A stretch of 53,616 bases of DNA from an uncultured Lachnospiraceae bacterium (GCA_902779395.1 CACZBK010000023.1:1-53616); one strand, 5' to 3'. Counted from the stretch's first letter, positions 31,802-43,055 are shown. The notes: a model not told the origin generated them from the letters alone. A program made the numbers and translations.

Positions 31802-31985
31802 TGTTTATAACCTTAATATCCCTGTCTGCTTTTTCGTAACACCGTTTATATTTTTACATAAACAGCCCTTATTTTCAATATGCCGCCTGCAGCATAACCC
31901 CGGCTGGCAGAATACGGAATTAAGTTTAGCATTCTACTCTTTCTACCGGGATATTACGGCCTGATATATTTATCGCAGATCCTTC

Positions 31986-32014
31986 TTGCAAACATATGTT
32001 CGATGTGCTATATT
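31986..32014 (+). promoter_or_regulatory. LexA-type box overlapping the Y-polymerase promoter
   Basis: CAAACATATGTTCG (31989-32002) matches the Gram-positive LexA box CGAACATATGTTCG with one mismatch. It overlaps a promoter with -35 TTGCAA (31986-31991), a 17-base spacer and -10 TATATT (32009-32014). The start site is predicted at about 32021-32022. Confidence 0.82.
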
Positions 32015-32021
32015 CTTATAT

Positions 32022-33431
32022 ATGCTAAACAAGATACACCGTACATACATCGCAATAGATATGAAAAGCTTCTACGCATCCGTGGAATGCGTCGCCAGAG
32101 GACTCGATCCCCTGACTGCCAGACTTCTTGTAGCGGATCCGGACAGGTCCGACCAGACCATCTGTCTGGCAGTATCTCCTGCCCTTAAAGCGATCGGTGT
32201 ACCCGGAAGACCGCGGCTCTTCGAAGCAAAACAGGCGATCAGAAAGTACGAACAGCTGCACCGCACGCATGTGGTATATATCACGGCAGTACCCCGCATG
32301 GCAATGTACGAAGAGGTTTCTGCGCGTATATACGGAATATACCTGAAATACGTATCTTCCGAAGATGTACATGTATACAGCATAGATGAATGCTTTATCG
32401 ACTGCACTCCGTATCTTCACTTTTACAGAGAGGCAGCCGGCAAAAGCGGCGATTCACCTGCACATGCCATGGCTCTCACCATGATCAGGGATGTACTGAA
32501 AAATACCGGGATCACTGCTACCGTCGGGATAGGAACGAATCTTTACCTTGCAAAAGTGGCCATGGATATCGTAGCCAAAAAAGCACCTGCGGACAAAGAC
32601 GGCGTACGTATAGCCGCCCTGACAGAGGATTCCTATAAATATCTGCTCTGGGATCACAGGCCACTGACAGATTTCTGGCAGATAGGGCAAGGCAAAGCCG
32701 GAAGGCTTGAACGCGGACACATGTATACCATGGGCGATATCGCGGAACGCACCCAGTGGGATGAAGAATGGTTCTACAAAACTTTCGGCATTGATGCCGA
32801 GATCCTGATCGATCATGCCTGGGGGATCGAACCTGTCACCATGTATGATATCAAGCACTATAAAAGCGACAGCCACTCTCTTTCCAACGGCCAGGTCCTT
32901 CCGCGTCCATATAAATACGAAGAAGCCTGCACCGTCCTTCAGGAGATGATCGACATCCTGTGCTGCGATATGTACAGAAAAAATCTTATATCCTCCAGAT
33001 TTACCTGGTGGATAAGCTACGACTATAAGAGCCTTGAATACTGCCCCGGTTACGACGGCAGACTTTCCATCGACTGGTACGGCAGGCTCCATCCCGCCCA
33101 TTCAAACGGTACGGTACATCTGTCGCAGGCTACCAATACCGCCCGAATGGTTATAGCTGCGATCATGCAGGATGTAAAAAAGAAAAGCGACCACAGGCTT
33201 CTGTTCAGGAGACTCGGAGTCTGTGCATGTGATGTCAGCACCGACGACGGGATGTACCAGATGGATATGTTCACCGATTATAAGGCATTAGACAGGGAAA
33301 AACAGCTGCATGCAGCCCTCCTTGAAGTACGGACCAGATACGGGGCAAATGCTTTATTAAAAGGAACGAACTTCCTGGAAGGTGCAACAGCCATAGAAAG
33401 GAACAGACAGATCGGAGGGCACAGGGCTTAA
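32022..33431 (+). CDS. Y-family DNA polymerase (UvrX/DinB type)
   Basis: 469 residues from ATG 32022. The N-terminus has the metal-binding Asp in A-I-D-M-K-S-F-Y-A-S-V-E and the second acidic pair in S-I-D-E-C-F-I-D, both needed for translesion polymerase catalysis. About 350-469 is the little-finger region. There is no clear ribosome binding site and the predicted transcript starts at or one base before the ATG, so the message may be leaderless. A LexA-type box covers the promoter. Downstream YolD-like and SRAP genes complete a DNA-damage cassette. Confidence 0.9.
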   Translation: MLNKIHRTYIAIDMKSFYASVECVARGLDPLTARLLVADPDRSDQTICLAVSPALKAIGVPGRPRLFEAKQAIRKYEQLHRTHVVYITAVPRMAMYEEVSARIYGIYLKYVSSEDVHVYSIDECFIDCTPYLHFYREAAGKSGDSPAHAMALTMIRDVLKNTGITATVGIGTNLYLAKVAMDIVAKKAPADKDGVRIAALTEDSYKYLLWDHRPLTDFWQIGQGKAGRLERGHMYTMGDIAERTQWDEEWFYKTFGIDAEILIDHAWGIEPVTMYDIKHYKSDSHSLSNGQVLPRPYKYEEACTVLQEMIDILCCDMYRKNLISSRFTWWISYDYKSLEYCPGYDGRLSIDWYGRLHPAHSNGTVHLSQATNTARMVIAAIMQDVKKKSDHRLLFRRLGVCACDVSTDDGMYQMDMFTDYKALDREKQLHAALLEVRTRYGANALLKGTNFLEGATAIERNRQIGGHRA

Positions 33432-33468
33432 GGTGCTTCCGGTCTGCGATAATACCGGAGGAATCAAA

Positions 33469-33723
33469 ATGAGCGATACTGTAAATCCCGATCCCATGCC
33501 TTCCGATTTCAGATATAAAAAAGTATATGAAAAAGGAAAGCCTGTACATAAAATGCCTGATGCATTCACTATAAAACATCCGCCGATGGACCTTTCAAAA
33601 CGCGCAAAAATATTCAGTCCCTTTGATGCACTGAAGGGCTTTGACGATGAGCTCGCAAGGGCTCGGGAAAATGCAGTAAATAACTTTCCGGATGAGACTG
33701 TCCCCCCGGAAGAATATCCATAG
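33469..33723 (+). CDS. Small YolD-associated protein
   Basis: 84 residues from ATG 33469 with GGAGG 7 bases upstream. The segment K-R-A-K-I-F-S-P-F-D-A-L-K-G-F-D resembles the R-A-A-Q-F-A-P-F-A-A-L-x-G-Y core of YolD-like proteins, so it is a second, shorter member. It follows the polymerase by 37 bases and precedes the SRAP gene by 10. Confidence 0.75.
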   Translation: MSDTVNPDPMPSDFRYKKVYEKGKPVHKMPDAFTIKHPPMDLSKRAKIFSPFDALKGFDDELARARENAVNNFPDETVPPEEYP

Positions 33724-33733
33724 GAGAAATGAT

Positions 33734-34372
33734 ATGTGTACAAGATACGCACTTGAAAAGGATCTTCCCGAATTAAAAGATATAATGGACGCCGTTATGC
33801 GCTCCGTACTCACATCAAAGTTTATCACTACACATGGCAGGCCTGTGATCACCGCAGGCGAAGTCCGTCCGACAGATATCGTCCCTGTCATAGCCCCCAA
33901 TTCAAAGGGGTTGAGGGCCGTATTCCCTATGCAGTGGGGATTCCTGGCAAAAGATAACAAACGGACGCTTTTTAACGCACGCGTGGAAACCGCCGGCCAA
34001 AAGCCCACGTTTAAAGAAGCCTGGCGATCACGCAGATGTATCATCCCGGCTTCCTACTACTTCGAATGGGAGCATTTCAAAAGCAGTGACGGCAGGACAA
34101 AGACCGGTGACAGATACGTTATCCAGCCTGCCGGATGCACCGTAACATGGCTGTGCGGTCTGTATCGCATTGAGGACGGCTATCCTGTTTTTGTAGTCCT
34201 TACAAAAGAACCTTCTGCGCAACTCGGCAAAATTCACGACCGTATGCCTCTCATGCTCTCGGAAGATAGAATAAACGAATGGATAGATCCTGCTTCAGAT
34301 CCCGGTGAAATGATCCGCTACGCTCTTACAGAAATGGTCATAGAAAAAGATATAACAAATAAATCTGACTGA
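33734..34372 (+). CDS. SRAP-family abasic-site protein (YedK/HMCES-like)
   Basis: 212 residues from ATG 33734; AGGAG lies just upstream, and this start places the catalytic Cys at position 2 (M-C-T-R-Y), as the family requires. Other active-site residues are visible: Asn in F-N-A-R-V-E-T, Glu in Y-Y-F-E-W-E, and His in I-H-D-R-M-P. SRAP proteins form a thiazolidine crosslink to abasic sites in single-stranded DNA and protect them. It probably belongs to the same damage-inducible transcript as the polymerase. Confidence 0.9.
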   Translation: MCTRYALEKDLPELKDIMDAVMRSVLTSKFITTHGRPVITAGEVRPTDIVPVIAPNSKGLRAVFPMQWGFLAKDNKRTLFNARVETAGQKPTFKEAWRSRRCIIPASYYFEWEHFKSSDGRTKTGDRYVIQPAGCTVTWLCGLYRIEDGYPVFVVLTKEPSAQLGKIHDRMPLMLSEDRINEWIDPASDPGEMIRYALTEMVIEKDITNKSD

Positions 34373-34496
34373 GCTCGAGAAAATTCAGGCATATTTTTTG
34401 TATTTTTTGTCGAATTTGACTATATAATAATTGTGCAAATGTGCTATATTATATTTGCAAAACTTGAGGAGAGACAAAAAAGGAGGAGAAAAAGTT

Positions 34497-34742
34497 ATGT
34501 TTGGACTTTTTGAAAACAAGAAGCTGTTCGGAATCCTTGAAGGCGTGCAGGACAGAAAGATCTATGCATCATCCATTGAGGACATGAAGAAAAAAGCTGC
34601 CAAGTTTATAAAAAGTTTGAGCTGGCAGCGGGACCGTGACCTTGTTACCGTCTATAACGAGGATACAGGCGAAAGGGTGATACAGTTAAGCCGCTTCAAC
34701 CGTATCGCAGACGGTAAAGTAGTATACGGAAGATGGTCGTAA
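34497..34742 (+). CDS. Small conserved-looking protein, function unknown
   Basis: 81 residues from ATG 34497 with AGGAGG 9 bases upstream. No signal peptide or membrane segment. It is basic in the middle (K-K-K-A-A-K-F-I-K) with a strand-rich second half. A strong terminator follows at once, and an AT-rich promoter region precedes it. I do not recognise the family. Position after the SRAP gene may be coincidence since it seems to be a separate unit. Confidence 0.7.
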   Translation: MFGLFENKKLFGILEGVQDRKIYASSIEDMKKKAAKFIKSLSWQRDRDLVTVYNEDTGERVIQLSRFNRIADGKVVYGRWS

Positions 34743-34748
34743 AAAAAG

Positions 34749-34771
34749 CACGGCAGATGCCGTGTTTTTTT
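34749..34771 (+). terminator. Rho-independent terminator
   Basis: CACGGC and GCCGTG pair around AGAT and are followed by seven T, beginning 7 bases after the small-gene stop. Confidence 0.88.
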
Positions 34772-34874
34772 ATATTTTTCTTACAGTTCACTTCCGTAAA
34801 GCTGCTGGTATGTCCCGCAGATTTATGATATAATAAACTCTGTAGTTTTCCCCGTCATTTTATGAGGTATCCGT

Positions 34875-36797
34875 ATGGCTCGAAAAAAGATCGCACTGTT
34901 TTCTGCCGGATGGGCTTCCAATATACTGGCTCAGTTTCTGCGTGGTATTCACGATGAATTTTCATCACTCGATCTGGATACCTATTTATTTCTGTGTTAT
35001 GCCACCTACGGCCAGTCCGAAAGCGAACGCTCCGGAGAGCTGAAGATATTCAAACTGCCGGACCTTAAGGATTATGACGGCGCTATCATCATTTCAAACC
35101 TTTGTGACTTCCCCGGTGTTCTGGATGATCTGGTCTCACGATGCAATGCGGCCGGCATCCCTGTGATAAGTCACGGCATTCCGCGCGATAATGCAGTCAA
35201 TATCATTATGGACAATGATTCCGGAATGAATGACTTAACCGAACACCTGATCACCGTACACGGTGTTAAAGATATAGTCTTCATTGCCGGGACCGCAGAT
35301 AACAGCGATTCTGCCGAGCGTCTGGAATCGGTACGTAACACTGCTCTGAAACACGGACTGTCTTTCACGGATGAAAACGTGGTTTACTCCAACTGGGAGT
35401 TTCAGAAAGCTGCCGAGATAGCCCGGGACTTTGCCCGGAAAGGCCGGCTGCCTGATGCATTTATCTGTGCCAATGATGAGATCGCAATGGTAATGATCAC
35501 CACCTTTGAGGATTACGGGATCAGCGTTCCGAAAGATGTGATCATCACAGGTTTTGACAACCTGCCGGAAACATCCATATTTTATCCTTCCATCTCTTCC
35601 GTCGAGCCCGACAGCCGCCTGCATGGGCGTATCTGCGCCCGGACAATGGCAGATCTTTTAAACGGCCGCTCTACGGATAATCCGATAAAACTCCCCAGCA
35701 GATTCATCTCCAGGGAAAGCTGCGGCTGCACACTCTGCCCAGAATCCGCGCTCAGGAGACTGCGTGTTGCCACGGATGATTTCAAGAATAACCGCAAAAA
35801 AGACCGGGGCAACTGGCATATTTTCGGCCTGGAACGAATGATGCTGAAATGCGAATCCGTAAACGAACTCCGAAAAACCCTTTCGGATTCTTTAAGTCAG
35901 GAACACTTTTTTGAAGGAGATGATTTTCATATCCTCTTCGATGCCTGTGCCTATAAGACACTTACCTCATATGATCTGGACTACGAAGACGACAGTGACT
36001 ACAGTGACCGGCAGGATGTGATCTTCTCCATCCGAAACGGCAGTATACAGAACATCCGCTATGTCGAAAGCTCACAGATCGTACCCGGGATCAGCGATAC
36101 CGATCCCTGCCATATGTATGTGATCCTTCCGGTTCATGAAGGTCCGCATAAGATCGGATTTGTAGTTTTTTCAGACTGCTATGACGGGATCGACAGCAAG
36201 GAAGTAATGCTGTTCATGGAAAAGATCAATTCATCCATGGTCCATTCCAAGAAAAGTATTTACCTAAAAGCAGTAAACGAATATGTCAGGGAAATGTCCA
36301 ATATCGATTCTCTTACCAGCGTCAAGAACCGCAGCGCTTATGAAGCACGGCTGGATGAGATCAAAAAACGCATTGCGGAAGGAAGTCTCTCCGAAGCAGG
36401 TATCGTTCTTTTTGATGTAAATAATCTTAAACGTATAAATGATGAGCTGGGACATTACAAGGGAGACGAGTACCTGAAAAACGCCTGCCATCTGATCTGC
36501 GCAACATATAAAAACAGTCCCGTTTACCGTATCGGCGGGGACGAATTTATCGTAATACTTGAAGGGCATCCTTACGAAGCGCGCACACAGCTTATGGAAG
36601 CCTTTGTTAATAAAATGGACAAAATAGAAAGATCGGATGCCGCACCGGAAGAAAAGGTCTCGATCGCATACGGTATGGCTGTTTACAACGGTGCCGGTGA
36701 CGGGATCGAAGCCGTAGTCAAACGCGCCGATGAACTGATGTATGAAACAAAGAAAAGAATGAAAGCCAAAAACCCCGTATCATCAGAGAATTCCTGA
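34875..36797 (+). CDS. Cytosolic LacI-type sensor fused to GGDEF diguanylate cyclase
   Basis: 640 residues, no signal peptide or membrane helix. Residues ~4-285 match the ligand-binding domain of LacI-family repressors (V-I-S-H-G-I-P, I-C-A-N-D-E-I-A, I-T-G-F-D-N-L-P), without the DNA-binding headpiece. A middle region (~300-480) of unknown fold is followed by a GGDEF domain (~485-640) with D-V-N-N-L-K and intact G-G-D-E-F. The product-inhibition site (R-x-x-D before GGDEF) is absent. It probably makes c-di-GMP in response to an intracellular sugar-like ligand. Confidence 0.88.
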   Translation: MARKKIALFSAGWASNILAQFLRGIHDEFSSLDLDTYLFLCYATYGQSESERSGELKIFKLPDLKDYDGAIIISNLCDFPGVLDDLVSRCNAAGIPVISHGIPRDNAVNIIMDNDSGMNDLTEHLITVHGVKDIVFIAGTADNSDSAERLESVRNTALKHGLSFTDENVVYSNWEFQKAAEIARDFARKGRLPDAFICANDEIAMVMITTFEDYGISVPKDVIITGFDNLPETSIFYPSISSVEPDSRLHGRICARTMADLLNGRSTDNPIKLPSRFISRESCGCTLCPESALRRLRVATDDFKNNRKKDRGNWHIFGLERMMLKCESVNELRKTLSDSLSQEHFFEGDDFHILFDACAYKTLTSYDLDYEDDSDYSDRQDVIFSIRNGSIQNIRYVESSQIVPGISDTDPCHMYVILPVHEGPHKIGFVVFSDCYDGIDSKEVMLFMEKINSSMVHSKKSIYLKAVNEYVREMSNIDSLTSVKNRSAYEARLDEIKKRIAEGSLSEAGIVLFDVNNLKRINDELGHYKGDEYLKNACHLICATYKNSPVYRIGGDEFIVILEGHPYEARTQLMEAFVNKMDKIERSDAAPEEKVSIAYGMAVYNGAGDGIEAVVKRADELMYETKKRMKAKNPVSSENS

Positions 36798-36928
36798 TAT
36801 AACTGCCCGGCGACGGGAATAGGAAAATACATCCAGAATCTTTTTTCAAGTCTCATCATCCTTTTTCTGTACATCCTCAAACAAATGATATAGAATAAAA
36901 TATATTCAGGCACAGGGGGTATGGTCTT

Positions 36929-38644
36929 ATGTTCAAAAAAATGAATATACGCGCAAAACTGATGCTCGATCTTTTACCGCTCGCTGCAGTGATCGCAGCC
37001 TTACTGGCGATGCTGTGGGCAGGAGAGATCTACGTATTCAAAGAGTCACGTGCCGTGTATTTTGAAAAGATCAAGACTCTCTCTGATCTGCTTATAACCG
37101 CCGACCGTGATTTCCATCAGGCCATGCTTGCAGAAGAAGAGATGATGACCGCAAATAAACACGGTGATTCCATTACTGCCAATAAGAAAACAGAAGAATA
37201 TAAAGAAAACTCTTCCCGGGTTTCTGACGGTCTTGAACAGGTCAGGGCTATCATGCAGCAGGATGAATATCTTTATAACGGATACAGGATCGAAGGTATC
37301 GGATCAAGCTGCCGGGAGCTCCTGGAACAGGCGTTTTCCGGATTTGAAAAATGGAAAGAAACCTGCGATGCCAAAAACACGGATATGATGGAGACTTATT
37401 TCCATGAAGCCAGAGAACCAATAAACACACTGGAAGATATCATAGCACAGTATGCTCTGTATCAGGATAAAACGATCGAAAACAGGATACATTTAATGGC
37501 CGGTATCACCGTCGGCATAGTAGTTGCTGTAATGGCAGTTCTTACCGTTCTTTCCGTAAAGATCATCAGATACATCAGGATAAACATGGTTAATGTGTCC
37601 GACAGCATAGTCCATCTTGCCTCCGGAGAATTTGTCACTATCAGCTCCGGCGACCTTCATGACGATGAACTGGGACATGCTATCGAAAGCACAAATTCCC
37701 TCATAGAAAGACTGGGATCGATAATCGGAAATATCAAGACCGCATCAGGAACCATAAACCTGTCTTCAAAAGAACTGGCTGATGCTGCAGAACAGATATC
37801 TTCCACAACCGACGGAATAGGCCTCGCGATAAACGAGATCGCCGAAGGCGCTGCCCAGCAGGCAGAAGAGATCCATAATGCCCGTGAAAATGTTACACGT
37901 ATATCAGATGCGGTCGCATCTGTGATGGCAGATACCGCATCTCTGGAACAGACTGCCGGCAGGATGAACTCCGAAAGCAAACAGGCATCAGCCGAACTCG
38001 ACCGGCTTAAGGCAAGCTCCGAAGAAATGAGCAGAAGCATAGCGGATATAACAGAACGGATAAATGAAACCGGAAATGCGGTATCAGGTATAAATGATAA
38101 AGTAGCCGCTATAAGTACTATCGCTTCACAGACAAACCTGCTGGCTCTTAATGCTTCCATAGAAGCTGCCCGGGCAGGTGAAGCAGGGCGCGGTTTTGCC
38201 GTTGTCGCCGAAGAAATCGGAAAACTTGCCGATGATTCCGCAAAAAGTGCCGATGAGATCAGAAAACTGATGGAAGATCTGCTTACCCAGTCACAGTCCG
38301 CCATTAAGACTGCAAATGAAGTACAGGCAGCCAATTTAAACCAGCAGGAGGTTATCAAAAACACGGTAGACTGCATTTTCGCAATGATATATGCCATTAA
38401 TACCACTGTAGACGGTATACGCAGCATACACTTAAGCGCAGGGCGAAGCGAAGAGGCAGGAAATGTTGTAGCAGATGCCATGAATTCCCTTTCTGCAATA
38501 TCTGAAGAGAATGCCGCTTCCACAGAACAAACAAGCGCTTCCATGCAGGAGCTTTCGGCAACGGTCACCATACTGGCAAAATCTGCCGAAGGACTTCGCA
38601 GCATCGCTGAACAGTTAGATAAAGATATTTCGTTTTTTAAATAG
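36929..38644 (+). CDS. Methyl-accepting chemotaxis receptor
   Basis: 571 residues. A membrane helix (about 12-33), a helical periplasmic domain of about 155 residues rich in Met, Glu and Lys, a second helix (about 190-210), a HAMP-like segment, then a full signalling coiled coil with the tip [19 protein letters not shown]. The sensor looks like a four-helix-bundle type. It overlaps the end of the convergent 811-residue gene by 8 bases. Ligand unknown. Confidence 0.9.
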   Translation: MFKKMNIRAKLMLDLLPLAAVIAALLAMLWAGEIYVFKESRAVYFEKIKTLSDLLITADRDFHQAMLAEEEMMTANKHGDSITANKKTEEYKENSSRVSDGLEQVRAIMQQDEYLYNGYRIEGIGSSCRELLEQAFSGFEKWKETCDAKNTDMMETYFHEAREPINTLEDIIAQYALYQDKTIENRIHLMAGITVGIVVAVMAVLTVLSVKIIRYIRINMVNVSDSIVHLASGEFVTISSGDLHDDELGHAIESTNSLIERLGSIIGNIKTASGTINLSSKELADAAEQISSTTDGIGLAINEIAEGAAQQAEEIHNARENVTRISDAVASVMADTASLEQTAGRMNSESKQASAELDRLKASSEEMSRSIADITERINETGNAVSGINDKVAAISTIASQTNLLALNASIEAARAGEAGRGFAVVAEEIGKLADDSAKSADEIRKLMEDLLTQSQSAIKTANEVQAANLNQQEVIKNTVDCIFAMIYAINTTVDGIRSIHLSAGRSEEAGNVVADAMNSLSAISEENAASTEQTSASMQELSATVTILAKSAEGLRSIAEQLDKDISFFK

Positions 38645-41072
38645 AATTTACCGCGCTGCCCTTTTTAAATCCTTTGTCATTTTCCGCAAGCAGCCTGTAG
38701 TTTTTCAGGTAAGCTGCTAGTTCCGGTTTATCCTCACGCACGCTTTCCTCATAATTCCTCAAAGTTTCTTCCGAGTATCGTGAAAAGTCCTCGTTAGAAC
38801 ACAGAGCATAAAACGGGGAATTGATCATTGCGATCCTCTGATCATAATCTGATTTGATCTCTGCAAAAAGCGCCAGCCTTCTCTCAAGCTTATCCGTTGA
38901 GACCGACAGTTTATCTTTCGCGGCAGACTCATAAACCTTCTTCAGGGAATCGGCCCGTTTGATCCAGAAATAATTTTCCTGCAGATTTTCCACAAACTCT
39001 GTATCGCTGCCGTATTCAAATGCTTTCATATTGATCTTAAGCAGATTCTCTCCCGCTTTGTTTATAAAAGCAAGCTTTTCATCTGCCTGCACCACATCCG
39101 TGCGCAAAAGGAACTGATGAGGGTCGCATTTGACTACCTTTACCCAGTCCATGATAAAGTTCGCAAAAAGCAATTCATCATGCTCCCATTTCTTCTTTTC
39201 AACCTTTTTCTTTTCGTTCTTCTCATCCTTTTCTTTAACTGCCGGTTCCATTTTCAGCGCTTCTGCCTGCTGTTTCTGACGTTCCATAAGAAAGCGCTCC
39301 ATCTGGTTTCGAAGCACCTTCTGCCTTTTGATCTTTGACAACGCGCTATTAATTCTGATCTTCTTCTGCTGATCCGTCAGGCTGCCTTCGAACGTCTCTC
39401 TGTATGCTCTTTCTGTCAGTTCGGTAAGTCTCTCCTCTGTCAGAGGTTCGAGAAGTTTGCTGCCAAGTGTCGATGTCATATATTTATTTATTTCCTTATA
39501 TTTCTCCCGGTCATATTCATCGGGACAATAATCATGGAAATCCTCTAATTTCTCTTCCGTTTTTTCATCCAGCTGCTCAACTGTTTCCCAGCGCTCGTTC
39601 CCTTTACCATATAAAACATTGTACTTCTCTATATAATCATTAATAGACCATTCCCACATTTCGTCTATTCGAAGCTCGTCCCGCTCAGAGGCACTGTATA
39701 ATGCTCCGTTTTCTTTATCGCCGGCCTGGACAATGCCGCTTCTTGCCCGAAGCATGTTCTGGAAACAGGCACTGAAGGCAACAGCGGCATCATGCTTTTT
39801 AAAGAGCCCGGGATTTTTCTTATAATATTCCTGCGCGAAGGGATCAAGGTCTTTGATGTTGTCCAATGTAGTAGCCATCTTCAGCAGCTCCATAGTATGG
39901 GCCGGCTGATTATTCAGATACCACGTCACCCCTTTTTCACAGAGTTCTTTGGGTGACGGCAATTCCATCTTTTCAAAACGCCGGAACGAATCCAGCATGA
40001 TCTCTTCCATTTCTTCCCTGTTCGCTGTTTTTAATGCATCCGCCCACCTTTTATTATACTCTGCTTTTTCCTGCTCCTGCGCATTGACAGGATTTCCATC
40101 CTTGTCCCGGAGTACGGCGCGAAGACAAAATGTAAGTCCTCTGGCCATATCTTCCCTGGTAAGAGGTCTGACATACAGTTTTTTCTCATTTGCGCCATTT
40201 ACGGCATCATACATATCCTGTCTGAATATTTCTCTGCTCATTGCCTGCATGCGCATCAGATTCGCAGCACTTTCAGCATTGATCTCCGGATTATTTCCCC
40301 TGTTCTTTTCTATAACAGCCGGTATATCATCCGGAATACCGATAGCTTTATCCCACAGCTCCACTGCAGAAACCTTTGTTTTCTCTGTCCCGCTCTGTTT
40401 ATTCCGTATCGTTCTGCGCTCCTTAAGCCTCCCCAGTTTTACCTGCATGGCCGGAGCATTCATCAGCTGCCTCAGACTGTCGGTTCTCTCTATAACATCT
40501 TTGTATTTATTCTTATAGTCTTCACTGCTTATGTCACTGATAAGTTTCTGTTCTTCCAGCAGTCTTTCCTTTAACTGCGACACAGCGTTATATCGCTTCC
40601 ACCTCCAGAAAAAGAATGATCTTCCTCTTGAAAGATAAGCGTCGCAGCTCTTGATCAGATCACCGCATAAAGACGCAGCCGAAAAAGCCAGCGCTTTCCT
40701 GTTAGCGTCCGACTGAGTGCCCCCGTGGATCAGCTTTTCGTATTCACTCAGCTGCAGCTTGATATCACGCATGATCGGGCTGTCACCGCCCCTTTTCTCC
40801 TGATTCATGAAGAGAAAGTTCTGATTTCTTTTTTCCCTGAAAAGCAGATCAGCCTGATCCTCAACTGTAAGATTCAATTCGTTCTTATTGTTTAAAAGCT
40901 TCCGGATCTTAAGGTTTTCCTGCGTGGCAGCCTCTACGGTATGTGTACGCCTTATCTCCTCGCTCATCCGGTTTTGGGAATTTGCGAGCCGGATAGCCTG
41001 TCGCTCCTGCGTATCCTTTATGTTTGTGAGGTCTTTGCGCAGCTCTGCTTTTTTTTGCATTGTAAGTGACAT
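38637..41072 (-). CDS. Large helical protein of unknown function (811 residues)
   Basis: Not recognised. It is predominantly helical, highly charged, and has no signal peptide or membrane segment. Residues ~135-175 contain [10 protein letters not shown] followed by F-W-R-W-K-R-Y and a Leu/Glu helix; a similar block occurs near residue 752 of the 898-residue protein encoded at 43056. Residues ~600-625 are a Lys/Glu repeat linker. GGAGG lies 5 bases before the ATG. It is third in a tight unit after two GNAT-type genes. Confidence 0.75.
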   Translation of the reverse strand: MSLTMQKKAELRKDLTNIKDTQERQAIRLANSQNRMSEEIRRTHTVEAATQENLKIRKLLNNKNELNLTVEDQADLLFREKRNQNFLFMNQEKRGGDSPIMRDIKLQLSEYEKLIHGGTQSDANRKALAFSAASLCGDLIKSCDAYLSRGRSFFFWRWKRYNAVSQLKERLLEEQKLISDISSEDYKNKYKDVIERTDSLRQLMNAPAMQVKLGRLKERRTIRNKQSGTEKTKVSAVELWDKAIGIPDDIPAVIEKNRGNNPEINAESAANLMRMQAMSREIFRQDMYDAVNGANEKKLYVRPLTREDMARGLTFCLRAVLRDKDGNPVNAQEQEKAEYNKRWADALKTANREEMEEIMLDSFRRFEKMELPSPKELCEKGVTWYLNNQPAHTMELLKMATTLDNIKDLDPFAQEYYKKNPGLFKKHDAAVAFSACFQNMLRARSGIVQAGDKENGALYSASERDELRIDEMWEWSINDYIEKYNVLYGKGNERWETVEQLDEKTEEKLEDFHDYCPDEYDREKYKEINKYMTSTLGSKLLEPLTEERLTELTERAYRETFEGSLTDQQKKIRINSALSKIKRQKVLRNQMERFLMERQKQQAEALKMEPAVKEKDEKNEKKKVEKKKWEHDELLFANFIMDWVKVVKCDPHQFLLRTDVVQADEKLAFINKAGENLLKINMKAFEYGSDTEFVENLQENYFWIKRADSLKKVYESAAKDKLSVSTDKLERRLALFAEIKSDYDQRIAMINSPFYALCSNEDFSRYSEETLRNYEESVREDKPELAAYLKNYRLLAENDKGFKKGSAVNSI

Positions 41073-41082
41073 AGCCGCCTCC

Positions 41083-41967
41083 TTATCCGCGCTTATTATC
41101 TTCAGCCTTCAGCTTCAGATAATCCGCCACACTAGCCATCCTGTAACTTACCGGGTATTTTTTCCCGGGAAGCCCAAGCTTTTCCATGATCTCTTCCCCG
41201 GCGATGCTCGTACATTCCACCCGCAGCATATCCGTGGGCTCAGCTTCCATCAGACAGATCAGCGCCGACCTTGCAAGCTTCTCCATATCCGATACAGTTT
41301 CACCCATAAGGTGAAAGGGATAATAAACATCACCATATTGCCTTACAAAAAGCGCCGCCTTATATTTTCCCTTCTCCGTGAGCACATAACTTATCTCTTC
41401 ATCGGCGAGTTCGCATACGCACTTTTCCGTTTTATCCAGCACTGCTTTTTTCTCTGCTTCGGAAAGCTCCGAAAGCGGCTGTATTTCAGCTTGAGCTCCG
41501 ATCATATCTTTATACTCCCTGCTTCCCATCAGCTCACCCACCGTGAAAACGAACTCATCCATCATCGCATCCTCTGTCTCGAAAAGGCACTCTATGAAAA
41601 AGCGTTCCGGATCCCACCCGGGCACGGCTTCCAGATATTCATCGCTGATCCTGACGATCACGCTTGCATTATTCCTTTCCGCCGCTTCCTCAAACAAAAG
41701 ATATAAAAGCCTGCTGCCGATCCCTGCTCCCCGGTATCCGTCCTTTACATAAAGCCATCGGATGACCAAAGCCGCTTCCTCCGGATCCTGCTCAGTCACC
41801 AGAAGAGCTGCCGGATGATCCTTCCCGTCTTCCTCCGTAACAAAAGCACCCAGAGCGAAGCTTCCCGCCTTCTCCAGGCAGTTTAACTGTCCAAAAGGAT
41901 CAAAGCTCTGAAAACAGACCAAAAGCTCCGTATCCAGCTGTATGTATTTTGTATTTACCCCAGCCAT
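41083..41967 (-). CDS. GNAT-family acetyltransferase with extra C-terminal domain
   Basis: 294 residues. The acetyl-CoA binding motif Y-R-G-A-G-I-G-S-R-L-L sits at about 78-88 in a typical GNAT core (~15-130). The C-terminal half (~150-290) is a separate alpha/beta region of unknown role, perhaps a second degenerate GNAT fold. Its start overlaps the upstream gene stop (TGATG), and the next gene starts 10 bases after its end. Target unknown. Confidence 0.78.
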   Translation of the reverse strand: MAGVNTKYIQLDTELLVCFQSFDPFGQLNCLEKAGSFALGAFVTEEDGKDHPAALLVTEQDPEEAALVIRWLYVKDGYRGAGIGSRLLYLLFEEAAERNNASVIVRISDEYLEAVPGWDPERFFIECLFETEDAMMDEFVFTVGELMGSREYKDMIGAQAEIQPLSELSEAEKKAVLDKTEKCVCELADEEISYVLTEKGKYKAALFVRQYGDVYYPFHLMGETVSDMEKLARSALICLMEAEPTDMLRVECTSIAGEEIMEKLGLPGKKYPVSYRMASVADYLKLKAEDNKRG

Positions 41968-42821
41968 CAGGATCGTTCCTCCCTCACTCCGGCATAAACC
42001 GGTATTCCAAAGCCTCTCGGAAGAAGCTTCTCCGTCAGCTCCAGTGATGCCTGATTATGTCGATTCAACAGTATCTTCGTATCTGTGGGATACTTTTCTT
42101 CCATTGCAAATATGAATTTACGCATCATACCGATCAGATTCTGCTGAAAATCTTCCCCCTGCGCAAACATCAGCTGTATGGACAGCATCCCCGACGGCAG
42201 CTTGTGAAACAGCAGATACCCGCAGATCAGATCGTCTTTTTTTGCATAGCAGGATACATCCGCTTCAAACCAGCTCATCGGCAGATAGATCAGATCTTCA
42301 CACAGACCTTTTTTGCCGATCATCACACACTTGGTGATCCCCCTCTTAAAACTGCGCAGCGTCAGATCTTTTACCGGCCCTATCCCCTCCGGGATCCGGC
42401 GTTTTTGCGCCAGAGGCATTTTAAGCAGTTCGGACAGGGTAACGATGATATTGTCTCCCTCAGTAAGTCTTGCGCTAAACCCCGCCTTCATGAGAGCTTC
42501 CTTTTCTGTTTTACCGTCTTTTACAGGGATCACAAAACGTGAACGTACCACGTTGTATTCCACTATCCTTTCCGAATATTCCCTGAATAAAATATCAGCA
42601 GCATCGGTATCCGTGATACGTATCCACCTGATCACGCTTTCCATATCTGCCTCATCACCACCCTTGCAATACTCCCAGACCAGACCAGCAGCGAAGCCTC
42701 CGTCTTCATCAGAGATAACAGCAAGTCCGCGATAAAACTCCCTGACCAGGTTTTCTGCCATATCTTCCCCCATATAGGAAGCATACACAGTTGCATTTAT
42801 ATCGTTAATCTCTATGACAGT
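41967..42821 (-). CDS. GNAT-like protein, divergent
   Basis: 284 residues from ATG 42821, chosen for GGAAGGAAG just upstream; longer versions need a TTG that overlaps the predicted -10 (TATAAT near 42917-42922). N-terminal residues D-I-N-A-T-V-Y-A-S and repeated beta/alpha stretches suggest a tandem GNAT-like fold, but no clean acetyl-CoA loop is visible. It heads the unit that includes the GNAT protein and the 811-residue helical protein, divergent from the 898-residue gene. Confidence 0.6.
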   Translation of the reverse strand, partial: TVIEINDINATVYASYMGEDMAENLVREFYRGLAVISDEDGGFAAGLVWEYCKGGDEADMESVIRWIRITDTDAADILFREYSERIVEYNVVRSRFVIPVKDGKTEKEALMKAGFSARLTEGDNIIVTLSELLKMPLAQKRRIPEGIGPVKDLTLRSFKRGITKCVMIGKKGLCEDLIYLPMSWFEADVSCYAKKDDLICGYLLFHKLPSGMLSIQLMFAQGEDFQQNLIGMMRKFIFAMEEKYPTDTKILLNRHNQASLELTEKLLPRGFGIPVYAGVREERS

Positions 42822-43055
42822 CATATATTTCTTCCTTCCTGTCTCCCGCATAAACTGCAAGACAGAGATCATATCTGCCGGCTGCAGAGGAGAACCGATC
42901 CATAAAAAACTGATAATATTATACAAAAATTGTCGGACATAAGCAAGAATCCGGGCATAAAGTACGCATTCTCATTGATGATTTTCCGCTTATGTAATAT
43001 ACTATGATAAGAAGCTTAAATATGCATATATCATCAGGACAGAAAGGAGATCTCC

